The notes below the pieces were generated by a model that was not told the DNA's origin, did not search any database, and saw only the letters and a program-made list of their open reading frames with translations. 64,000 bases of DNA from Adiantum capillus-veneris (taxonomy: Eukaryota; Streptophyta; Polypodiopsida; Polypodiales; Pteridaceae), in the NCBI GenBank assembly GCA_014529385.2, contig CM043947.1:99420036-99484035 (forward strand), read 5' to 3'. The position numbers and the translations under genes were made by a program. Of this stretch, positions 54,445 through 64,000 are shown one piece after another. The number at the start of each line of letters is the position of its first letter. The first letter of the stretch is position 1.

Positions 54445-55675
54445 TACTACACAATTCTAAAGCCACGACCCCCTGTCAATGGGGAAAATGGGAATGGATA
54501 GTGAGACCAAAGAAACAAGGCGGCATTGGGATGTTATACCCCATGCTACATGCAGAAGCATTGTGTACCAAGCTAGTTGTCATGTTGATGGAACAAGCAA
54601 GAATGGGCCATCATGGACTAGGATAGGATAAACAAAGCAGAGATTGCCTCTAAAGGGGGCAAATGGAAGGAGGCCACAATGCACGATAAGATTTTGGCAC
54701 CTCTCTCAATGTTCCTTAAGCTTGGCAGTATCATAGGGGAACTAGCATGAAAGTGTAACAAAGCAGCTTTAACCCTAGAATGAGGAGAGAAGTTTAGATA
54801 TTTCAAGGGCTCCTCTCTCCATTGGTCCCCCTAGCTTTCCAAACTTGGAAGGGGTTCCTTGAACCCTTTTGGGAGGGAAGTTGCCCGCTAGGTCAGCAAC
54901 AAAGGAATCTCTAAACTATTCCACTCTTGGGATGACAGAAACCCTTGTTGGCAAGATGTGGAGCTTTCAGTGTTGCAACATTATTTGGGTTTATACGAAA
55001 GACTTCTAATCAGTAGACTCTTGGAATTATCGTCAACGTCTTCGGATCTGAGTTAGACTAGAGAACCTGGCAGTGGCTGAAAGATAGTGTGTTCTCGCCC
55101 AAGACCCACGATACCTATTGTGAGCTACCAGACTGGTTTGCTCCACTCACCAAAATATGGAAGAAAATTTGGTCGCAAGAGAGATGGCAAAGAAGCGTTA
55201 ATGCCATATGGGAGCTCAATTGACTTGATTACATGAAATGTTTTATTTGGAAGGTGTTGTGGGGAGCCATGCCAACTGGAATTAAGATTTGCGCTAGAGG
55301 GATCAGCACTAACACTTGCTTTGGTTGTAGGGGGGCTTCTGAGGACCCCCTACAATTTGTTTAGCAAATGCCCGACCTTGCGGGGATTGGCCGCTAAATT
55401 CCACAAATGGATACGGAAGACATGGAAGATTAGCTTCTTTATAGATGATCCAATCCTAGGAGGGCAGAGCTACCAAAACCAAGCCGTTCTCGTGTGTACC
55501 CAAATTACCAGTTCTGTTAAGTTTAGAAATGTGCTAGTTTCAGTTTGAGGCTAGGTTCATGCCTCCTATGGAATTGTTGACACCTCAAGGCACACGTTGT
55601 GCTTGAGGGCGATTGTATCCTTTTCAAGACAATATAATTTCTCGCCACTCACAATTGTGAGTATGAAAAAAAAAA
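54445..55675 (+). pseudogene. LINE ORF2 3' part with zinc-binding RT domain and poly(A) tail
   Basis: Translation in shifting frames gives WIVRPKKQGGIGML (end of the RT domain). Later come FIWKVLWGAMPTGIKICARG and CFGCRGASEDPLQF, typical of the zinc-binding domain (zf-RVT) at the C terminus of plant LINE ORF2. It ends with CTCACAATTGTGAG (55,648-55,661) and a 10-A tail at 55,666. It has many stops and is dead. Confidence 0.75.
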
Positions 55676-56645
55676 GACTGTGGATTTGTTAAACATATCG
55701 TCTTTATTTTTTCTTTGCATTTGAAGTGTGAAAAGGTGTAGCACATGAAGACCGGTCAATGACCAAATTTAGGTTTTCAAATGCATCCCTATTCAAAGTT
55801 CAATTGTTCACGCAAAGGTTGTCTATGTACGTGCTACTTTAAGCTTTTGCAAAGAGAGGATGACAGCTCACCTTATGGTACAACATTCTCTATCCAATGA
55901 GGGGCCACAACTTTGAGAGTGCATTTTGCACTTTTGCAGTGTTTTTCCCCCACTTTGCAAGCTCATAACTTCATGCATTGCAAGGGAATAATTAACACTT
56001 CAAAAGCACCTTATTTAATGCATATGTGCTCGTACCTTTACATTAGAACTCATAACATGTATGATGTCACATGTGCCCCCCACAACGTTTTTGCTTGGTA
56101 GATGGCCGCGAGGCAGTGCTCCAAGACATTTTTTTGGCCTGCTAAAGAAAGGCCATAGTGTTGGGCTAGCTAAGGCGTCCTTTCACGGATGGCGTCCACG
56201 TGGACGACCAACAATTTGGAAGACTTGCACCTGACCGTCAGGGGCATGCCTGGCGCATGTACCGTGTTTTCAAGAGTGTGTACTACGGCAACAGCAGCAG
56301 CCAATGGCGCGCCGCGCGACATGAAATCCATGCACGCAACACCACCATTACCAGTACGTAGGCTTGCTATAATCCAAATTATTATCCAATGGATATCCGA
56401 TAGATCTATCAGCTGGCTACGCGGACCCCAATGCAGGTCACATGCTGCCATTCCACGGCCCGGCCACGCCAAATCAAATCAACCGTGTTTGCTATCCCCA
56501 ATGCCCCATACCCAAACAGTGTCTACAACTTTGCACTGCAGGTCAAGTGCAGAATGACTCGTGACTCGCCAAGGGCAGACATCCCTTCCAAAACTCCTCT
56601 CTCCCGCCCTCCTTTCCTCCTCCTGCATCAGTAGCTTCCATCGCC
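55676..56645. other. Intergenic DNA upstream of the cold-shock gene
   Basis: No gene is supported. The last 450 bp are more GC rich than the surroundings and contain CCAAT boxes (for example 56,302-56,306 and 56,387-56,391) and a CT-rich stretch just before the ATG (CCCTCCTTTCCTCCTCCTGC). This could be the remains of the promoter and 5' untranslated region. Confidence 0.45.
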
Positions 56646-57156
56646 ATGGCCGACTCCTCTAAGAAGACTGGGAAGGTCAAATGGTTCAACTTCACTAAGG
56701 GCTTCGGCTTCATCACTCTCAACGATGGCTCCGAGGACCTGTTCGTGCATCAGACCTCCATTCATTCCGAGGGATTACGCTCGTTGCAACCTGGCGAAGA
56801 TGTGGAGTTCTTTGTGGAGAACGGCGACAATGGGCGCACCAAGGCGGTAGACGTGACGGGACCAAACGGGAATCTTGTGCAGGGGTGGGACGGGAGATAG
56901 CTACGGCTATGGAGGCGGAGGTGGAGGCGGAGGCGGAGGAGGCAGAGGGAGGGGTCGAGGGGGTGCAAGAAGCAGCAACTATGGTGGAGGAGGTGTTGGA
57001 TCTTGCTAAAACTGTGGAGAGTCTGGTCATCTTGCCCATGATTGTACTGATGGTAGCAGCAGACGAGGCGGTGGAGGCGGCGGTGGAAGCCGCGACTGCT
57101 ACAACTATGGCGAGCAAGGGCATCTTGCACGGGATTGCATTGTTGCAGCAGCTTGA
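56646..57156 (+). pseudogene. Cold-shock-domain, glycine-rich zinc-knuckle protein gene, damaged
   Basis: The ATG follows CATCGCC and opens a perfect cold-shock domain in residues 1-78: [20 protein letters not shown] (RNP1 KGFGFI) and [12 protein letters not shown] (RNP2). Plant CSPs of this type are RNA chaperones with a Gly-rich C terminus and CCHC knuckles. Here an extra G in the run around 56,880-56,890 ends the frame at 56,900. The Gly-rich tail (DSYGYGGGG) and two knuckles ([26 protein letters not shown]) continue one frame over. In that tail a TAA replaces the Tyr codon of the first knuckle and a Tyr replaces a Cys in the second. A short CSD-only protein of 84 residues could still be made. 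Confidence 0.88.
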
Positions 57157-57824
57157 TCTCCATCTCTAGTATGAGTCATTACCTCTCTTTGGAAAGCTTG
57201 TTGTGACTACGGTCTCTGGCAGCCTTTGCAAAGCTTTCCTTGAACTGGTTCTTGCGTTAAGAGTTTTTTTTATAGCTATGTATCATTTTTGGCTTGTCTG
57301 GTTTATCAAGAGGAAATAAATGTTTCGGGAATGGTCAGTTTTTGTCTCTTTAAGGTTGGTATGGTTCTTTATTTTATGAATCAAAGAGTTCTGTGAAATT
57401 GAAGGATATGCTTTCTTTGATTTGAGGAAAGAACGAGCTGAGAAAATCTGATTTTGCTTGAAACTGTCTCAACCGGTAAACATTTTGCATGATATGACCA
57501 TGGTGCCAATGTGTTTTGCGATTTGTGTTGTCATGTTCAGGTGTATTGTGGTGTCCTCCATAGTCATTACTCATACTTTGTCAAACTATTGATTGTTGTG
57601 ATGTTGCTCTAGCTAATATTGGTGAACTCTAGTACCGATTCAATTGGGGTGCTCCAGAATAAAAATCATCTCCCTCTATCACAGGCAAAACTAGGTAGGT
57701 AGAGCACGATGAGCTAATGCATTTACAAATTTCTGTTTCATTCACAAATAGTGCCAAGGAGTGCAGAGGTCACACTGGGTGGAGATAGAGACAAAGCCGT
57801 GCAAAGCAAGGCAATGCATTGCAA

Positions 57825-57826
<2 letters not shown>
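57157..57826. other. Downstream region, no gene seen
   Basis: This is probably the former 3' untranslated region of the cold-shock gene (T-rich, AATAAA-type string GAAATAAATG near 57,313) followed by unremarkable sequence. Confidence 0.5.

Positions 57827-57868
<42 letters not shown>
57827..57868. repeat. (TC)n microsatellite
   Basis: About 21 TC units. Confidence 0.97.
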
Positions 57869-57870
<2 letters not shown>

Positions 57871-58307
57871 GCAACACAGGGCTCCTAGAACATGGTGTTG
57901 CACAGGGGAGGGGAGGCAATGTCGGCCAAGGGCCAATACCACTTTACTTGGAATAGTCAAGAAGGGTTTTAGATTCCCATCAATAAAACTGAATAGACCA
58001 AGTAACGTGCAGAAAAACAAAATGTTAGTCTACTTTTGCATTGTACTAGTGGCAGGCCACCGTGATCCTTCATCTTGTTTCAAAAAACTTGGCAAACCTA
58101 CATATGAGAAATTTTAGAGGTAAATTGACTAAATTTGAAGGTTTTGACACTTAAATTTCTATACATTTTGTAGGTTTTCTCACTTTCAATTGTAAATTTA
58201 AAAATTTAGCGGTAAATCTCAAAATTTGTGGGTGGAAGTAGGGTACCCCCACACGGGAGGGGGTAATCATAACTTAGCCTTGGAATTGATTGATGTGACA
58301 TATAGCT
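57869..58307. other. No gene seen
   Basis: AT-rich unique-looking DNA; short ORFs only. Confidence 0.5.
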
Positions 58308-58350
58308 ACACACACACACACACACACACCGGGGGGGGGGTGGGGGGGGG
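58308..58350. repeat. (CA)n followed by poly-G
   Basis: About 11 CA units are followed by ten G, a T and nine more G. Confidence 0.95.
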
Positions 58351-59035
58351 TTTACTCAAGCCAAGTCCAATTGCAGCGAGGGAGGGAGGGGTATACCAGT
58401 AACAATTACCCCCTCCCATGTGGGGGTACCTTGCACTAAACCTAGGTTTTTTCCGAGCCCTAAGAGGGGTCCTAATGTTCTTTTCCAAATGTCCCCTAAG
58501 GCTAGCAACCACTCACAATATTTAAAGAGCTACAAGGCACATGTACATCTAATCATGTCTTTATACCCAGACCTTTTTAATTGTTTCTCTCTCGTGTTGC
58601 AACTTGCATCCTTTGGTGCCATTGAGATCAAGGTGGGCCCGATTGAGCCTACCACCTCCTTACCTTCTACTAACAAAATCACACACTAAAACCAACTAGC
58701 CTACCCTATTTATGGAGAAAAGGGACATTTTTGGATTAAAACAAATGTTGCTCTTCTTGCAAGGAAAATGCTTGCCATTGGCCAATACAATGCCTTTTTG
58801 ACAATGTCGGCCACAACACACGCCTTTGAGGAGGCTAAAATACTTTGCTCAAAGCTAAGTTAGCAAGGCCACGTCTATTATGGATTTATCATCATAAATT
58901 AATGTTGAAGGGTTAACTTGAAGATTAAGGATTTGTCACAGCTTGCAAGCATTGTAAATACCAATCACAAGAAGATTTAGAAATTTTCTCATGTAGGAAA
59001 ACGGAGTCTTTTTCAATGTTTTTCACACAACGCAT
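58351..59035. other. No gene seen
   Basis: No coding motif or repeat could be supported. Confidence 0.5.
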
Positions 59036-59157
59036 AACATCATGAGCTTCTGCTCCAGAGGCAACACATACCTAGCTAGGTACGATTGTGGGCCAGCTGC
59101 CTCCAATTGTACCTAGCTAGGTATGTGGTGCCTCTCTCACAAAAGCTCAAGATGTTG
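59036..59157. repeat. Inverted repeat able to form a long hairpin
   Basis: Arms of 31 bp at 59,058-59,088 and 59,104-59,134 pair at 29 of 31 positions around a 15-base loop. The core is ACATACCTAGCTAGGTAC, itself containing the palindrome ACCTAGCTAGGT. Weaker pairing extends outward to about 59,036 and 59,157. It may be a MITE-like foldback or an RNA hairpin precursor. Confidence 0.75.
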
Positions 59158-59576
59158 AGGTAAGTCATAATGTGGGAATTATTGTGAAAAATTGTCCAGA
59201 AATTCTTGTGAATGTTGTGGAGAAAGTAAGATAAGAAATTCATCATCCTCAAAATGGTTGGTAGAAAGTGAGCTTGGAGTTTGATTATCGTTCACAGCTA
59301 CCAATTATTATGATTCTTATATGATGAAATGGAAAGGAAAGTAAGGTATTTCTTTCAGAGTGAGTGTTGAGAAGTATTGTAAAGGTCGAGCTTAGGATGA
59401 TGAAATCCATAGTCGTTGAGATGGCCTTTCACCATCATTTGGTAGCATCTCCCGTTGCAATCATTCTATGCATGACCCAATATAAGAGGTTATGACTACT
59501 TGTTGATCATAAATTCTAGGAATAGAGCGAACCTTTGGTAAGACACTCCTTCCGTACATAGAGTACACCCATAGTA
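59158..59576. other. No gene seen
   Basis: No supported ORF or repeat. Confidence 0.5.
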
Positions 59577-59592
59577 AGATTCTTGGTTAGGC

Positions 59593-60031
59593 CATTTGCA
59601 CACCTTCCTGCCAAATGGATTCAAAGAACGTGGAGGCTTGGTTTCTTCAAGAAGGATCTTTCTCTTGGAGGAAAATGCTTTCGAAGTCCTGCCCTTCTTA
59701 TTTGTACCCAAATTGTTAGATTTTGCTTCTTCTACAATATCTGGAAGGTCAGGAATTGCTGTGTCTTCAATAATGAAGTTTCTGTGGTCAGTTTCTCAAT
59801 AATTATTCAAGAAAGCAAAGAATTGATATATACTATAAGTAAAAAGTCATGACTCGGATGATTGGATTTGGGTAGCACAAGCCATTCGATCAAAGCCTTT
59901 ATGTTGTAAAGTCTGATGTAATATTCGCCTCTCAAGGCTCGGCCTGGGCTTGAGATTGATCTGTAATTTTTTGTTTTCTTTCTAATACAATCACTCACAA
60001 TTGTGAGTTTTGCCCAAAAAAAAAAAAAAAA
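59593..60031 (+). mobile_element. 5'-truncated LINE insertion with 16-bp target duplication
   Basis: AGATTCTTGGTTAGGC occurs at 59,577-59,592 and 60,032-60,047. The insert encodes the tail of LINE ORF2 (FFYNIWKVRNCCVFNNE). It then has a 3' region with CTCACAATTGTGAG (59,994-60,007) and a poly(A) tail of 16 A. Its first 150 bp resemble 55,360-55,510 of the other LINE copy. Confidence 0.88.
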
Positions 60032-60047
60032 AGATTCTTGGTTAGGC

Positions 60048-60340
60048 GAGATCAAGGTGAGAGCTCCTCCTCCCCGGTGGCAACCTCTTGTTGTGCAGAT
60101 CTTGACCTTCGGTGATGGAATTCACAACTCCCTCCATTAGCAGCTCTATGTTTCTTTTGTTGATATGAGTGGCTCCTCTTTTGTGCAGTGACCAAAGATA
60201 CTTTCTAGTGAGTAATTTATAATGGTTCTTAAGCCTAAGGTATACCTAAAATAATCAAATGACAAAAAATTGTTGTGCATACACCTCTTGAGAGGGATTT
60301 AGGAAAAATCTTTTTCTTTGTAATTCTTAGAGTGGATTTT
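60048..60340. other. No gene seen
   Basis: No supported feature. Confidence 0.5.
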
Positions 60341-61080
60341 TTTTTTGGCAATACTCACACAAAGTGAGTTAGATATATTAAATCACCCAAAAAGAATTAG
60401 ACATGTACCATGCTCACATTGAGCCATCGAGTCAACAAGATTACTAGTGTCCGACTTTATAGGGAGCCACCCAGATACATTAAGATCAAAGTAACAACAT
60501 AAGGCCGAGCAAAAGGGGAGGAAGTGTGAAGGGGAGCCACCACAGATAGGAATCTTTCACCTTGCCCATGCATGCCCACATCACATCTGAGAAGAAGGAA
60601 TCATGAATCAGCAAGACAACATCTAGAATCACTAGCCAACATGAGAGGATAAACGACCCTCCACGTGCTATTTAAAACCACCCTATCATAAAGGGGCAGT
60701 CTAGCCCGAGCATCCAAACACCATCAAAAACAAGCTTTTAGTGGGGAGCCTAGCATAATCACAAGCGAGACAAGCTCCATCAAATAACAAACCAGAACTG
60801 GTAGAGATCACAAAAGTGCCACCAAGGGCCCCCAGTTATCACCAAGGGGCCGCTTACCCTTATCATTACCTATCCACACAACTTCCTTGTAGCCACGACG
60901 AGTTGGTTTCCTCCATTCATAAAGAGGGGGGGCAGGGATCGACCAGGATTCCCCCCCCCCTCCCCGGGCAGGGATGGCCCCCAATCCTTTGCGTAGCATA
61001 TCCCACCCCTCATAGAAGAACGACTTGTCATGTCCAATGTCTCTAAAGCAAAAGAGCAAGTCCTTCAACCTCTAACGCAG
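60341..61080 (-). pseudogene. Probable LINE 3' remnant, minus strand
   Basis: On the minus strand the sequence ends ACTCACTTTGTGTGAGTATT and then a run of A, matching the 3' end style of the other LINE copies. The upstream part (61,068-60,808) has an open frame (KDLLFCFRDIGHDKSFFYEG) and then broken frames resembling a zf-RVT region (LDARARLPLYDR). The call rests mostly on the 3' end. Confidence 0.45.
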
Positions 61081-61698
61081 CTGCCCAAGAGCCCTTCGTG
61101 GCTCATACAAGCCTAAAGTTGTCGACGTCTTGCTTTGCAACAAGGGTTCATCCACGAGAAGCTCATGGGGGATATATTATATTAAACTGAAAAGAAAATT
61201 TGTACAAAAGACCTAATGCAAACACTTGTTGTGAGGAATATAGACAAATTCCAACATTTCCTACGATTTCAAAAGCGCATGCTTTCTATAGGGAAGCCAT
61301 AACCCAATACAACTATTCATAACAGAAAGACCATAGCATGCATGGGTGCGACCACAAGGAGCCCCCTCTCACTAAGTTAGCTATACCCACATAGGCGAGA
61401 AAGCCATACATAAAACACGAGGAGAGAACCTACCAAGGAACCAGGTCTCGAGAAGAGCAAGAGTACCCAAAGAAACACCTCCAAGCACAACACCAAGACA
61501 CTCGAGGATGAGGAATTTAGGACGAAAATATAGCTTGATGAATCAATATACATAACACAGTTAGCACAGTTACTACAAGGGATTGTCTCGAGTAAGCTAG
61601 GCTAAAGATCACAAGAGTTCACCTTGCTTTGAATTTACAACTATTATGGTGACACATACCTCTCCTTTTCATTGAAAAACATTGTGTATGTTGATAGG
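61081..61698. other. No gene seen
   Basis: No supported ORF or repeat. Confidence 0.5.
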
Positions 61699-61962
61699 AT
61701 TGTAAAGGATTGGACTTTTTGGTAATAGTAAGCTATCCATGTAATCATATGCTCCTCAAGGCTCAACATGAGCTTGAGTCTGATTTCTATATTTCTTGGT
61801 GGCATTTTAATACAATCACACAATTGTAAAGGATTGGACTTTTGGTAATAGTACATTATCGATGTAATCATCTGCTCGACATGAGTTTGAGGCTGATTTG
61901 TATATTTCTTGGTGGCATTCTAATACAATTAGACAATTGTGAGTTTTGCAACCAAAAAAAAA
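61699..61962 (+). repeat. LINE 3' tail, tandemly duplicated
   Basis: A unit of about 124 bp starting ATTGTAAAGGATTGGACTTT at 61,699 is repeated at 61,823. It ends with ACAATTGTGAGTTTTGC (61,933) and a short A run. The end matches the 3' ends of the LINE copies at 55.66 and 60.01 kb. Confidence 0.7.
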
Positions 61963-62411
61963 ACAACGACAACTCATTCTCCTTATCTCTTGAACCATCT
62001 ATAGATTTAAACACCTCTTCTTATCTCCTTGATTTCTTGCATTTTCTCGAGTCCTTATTAGTGTCCTATGCTCGCAACCAATAAGGGTTTGTTAGAGTAA
62101 CTTTGGTCAATTGTGGTAGCCCCTTTTAATTTGAGGGTAATGGTAAAGGTTCACCGATGGAGCTTATTTAAGTGCTCAATTCATCCTCTTCTTTACTTAC
62201 TTTGTACCTCCATGGTAGGGGTCTATGTTTATGTCACCACTATGAGATCCAACGTTTTATTTACTTGTATGGGTAAGCCCAACTTTGATCCCCAGTACCA
62301 AAGGATGGATACACCGATTTTTGGTACAATGAACTTGAGCACTAGTTGCATCTCCATTTATACTTCACAAATTTTAAGCTCGGTTTGGTGCAAACAAAAT
62401 GAAAACACAAT
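61963..62411. other. No gene seen
   Basis: Short ORFs only; no motif. Confidence 0.45.
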
Positions 62412-62937
62412 GGGGTTTCGGTTGGAACCAGATGCGTCGACAAATTTAACCCACAAAACCTTTAACTACACAATCTTTATTTCTTTGATACCACTCATCC
62501 TCTTTTGCTAAAGATGTAGGCCATTGCTATCTTGGCCTTTTGTAACCAATTGGTGACTTTTCCACTGGCAAGTTTTGAAGGATGTCAAAGTAAACTCTAA
62601 AGAAAAGCAACACCTTCTAGAAAAGCATCCAAACCATTACAACTTTTGATGGCCTTCTTTGCATGGGCTAACTTTGTGTTTTTTTTTTGTTAATATAAAA
62701 ACCTCACAATAATATGAGAATTGGTTTTTTTTTTTTAAAAAAAATATTGTGAGTATGACAAAAAATTACCTATTTAGGTGGGTACCATCTTTTTTGGCTT
62801 GCTTTATTAAGAGGTATTTTGTGAGATACCCCATTTGGATCAAATAGAAAAGAAAGGGAAGGTTAAAAGATGAGATATGTGGCAAGTGGGGAGACGAAGA
62901 GGAGGGAGAGGATGTAGGCAACTCTCAAGGTAGATAT

Positions 62938-63023
<86 letters not shown>
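62412..63023 (+). repeat. Segmental duplication, copy 1, ending in (TC)n(TA)n
   Basis: It runs from TTTCGGTTGGAACCAGATGC through TTGATACCACTCATCCTCTT to a (TC)n run at 62,940 and (TA)n to 63,022. It matches 63,233-63,984. Confidence 0.88.
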
Positions 63024-63027
<4 letters not shown>

Positions 63028-63232
63028 GTCGTACTCATTCTCTCTCTTTCTCTCTACTTGTGTCTTGCTATTGAAGGTCCACGGGTGCCAACAGAGGCAT
63101 TGCCTCTATCTCTCTATCACAAATAGCAAGAGACATTCTCTCTATTTCTCTCTCCTATCTTTCTCTCTCTCTACTCGAGATACATAACCACCTCTCTCTG
63201 CCCCATGTCTCTCTCGCTACTACAAATGTGCA
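63024..63232. other. CT-rich spacer between duplication copies
   Basis: Scattered CTCTCT stretches; no gene. Confidence 0.6.
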
Positions 63233-63984
<752 letters not shown>

Positions 63985-64000
63985 GGTGGTCGCACTCATT

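Noticed and set aside
56719-57163. Minus-strand ORFs of about 134 codons and a plus-strand 94-codon ORF over the cold-shock gene
   Set aside because: They are mirror or shifted frames of the GC-rich CSD and Gly-rich coding sequence and give low-complexity Ser, Ala or Glu strings.

Overview
This window looks like nuclear DNA from a land plant with a repeat-dense genome (a fern-like genome would fit, but the species cannot be fixed from sequence alone). The evidence is the mix of plant-type Ty1/copia, Ty3/gypsy, chromovirus, CACTA and LINE elements, plus fragments of plant gene families: a PUF/Pumilio protein, a heavy-metal-associated isoprenylated protein (HIPP), and a cold-shock-domain protein. 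No bacterial genes, rRNA, tRNA or CRISPR array were seen. Almost every recognisable coding region belongs to a transposable element. The only host-type gene still in its own context is a damaged cold-shock-domain gene at 56.6-57.2 kb.

Layout. 1-3,023: Copia element A on the minus strand, cut by the window edge and inserted in the RNase H region of Gypsy A. 3,024 to about 10,627: Gypsy A (minus), with gag-pro-RT and an unusual open-reading-frame block upstream of gag. About 10,628-28,633: Gypsy B (minus), split in gag by the complete Copia element B (18,201-23,329). 28,628-28,954: a LINE ORF1 zinc-knuckle remnant. 28,955-54,439: Gypsy D, a plus-strand chromovirus carrying three later insertions: Gypsy C (29,140-34,954) in its 5' LTR, a two-gene CACTA transposon (37,948-45,071), and a large non-autonomous LTR element, here called LARD-P (45,252-51,614), the last two both inside its integrase gene. 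54,440-64,000: LINE remnants, the cold-shock gene, microsatellites and a segmental duplication.

The most notable observations are these. (1) A 22-bp palindrome (GTAAATAATCG followed by its reverse complement) recurs about every 285-290 bp in the untranslated leaders of both Gypsy A and Gypsy B, although the surrounding repeat units have diverged. (2) LARD-P carries a captured PUF-domain gene fragment inside both LTRs, and instead of pol it carries three unrecognised ORFs, one an acidic protein with a membrane helix. (3) The CACTA element carries a captured HIPP gene fragment next to its transposase genes; its TNPA-like gene is intact across three exons, while its TNP2 gene has two transition-type stop codons. 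(4) Gypsy B appears to encode two successive integrase-type HHCC zinc modules and a second retropepsin-like domain downstream of integrase.

The nesting gives a relative time order: Gypsy A and B are older than Copia A and B, and Gypsy D is older than Gypsy C, the CACTA element and LARD-P. All family names rest on motif recognition by eye; no database search was possible.
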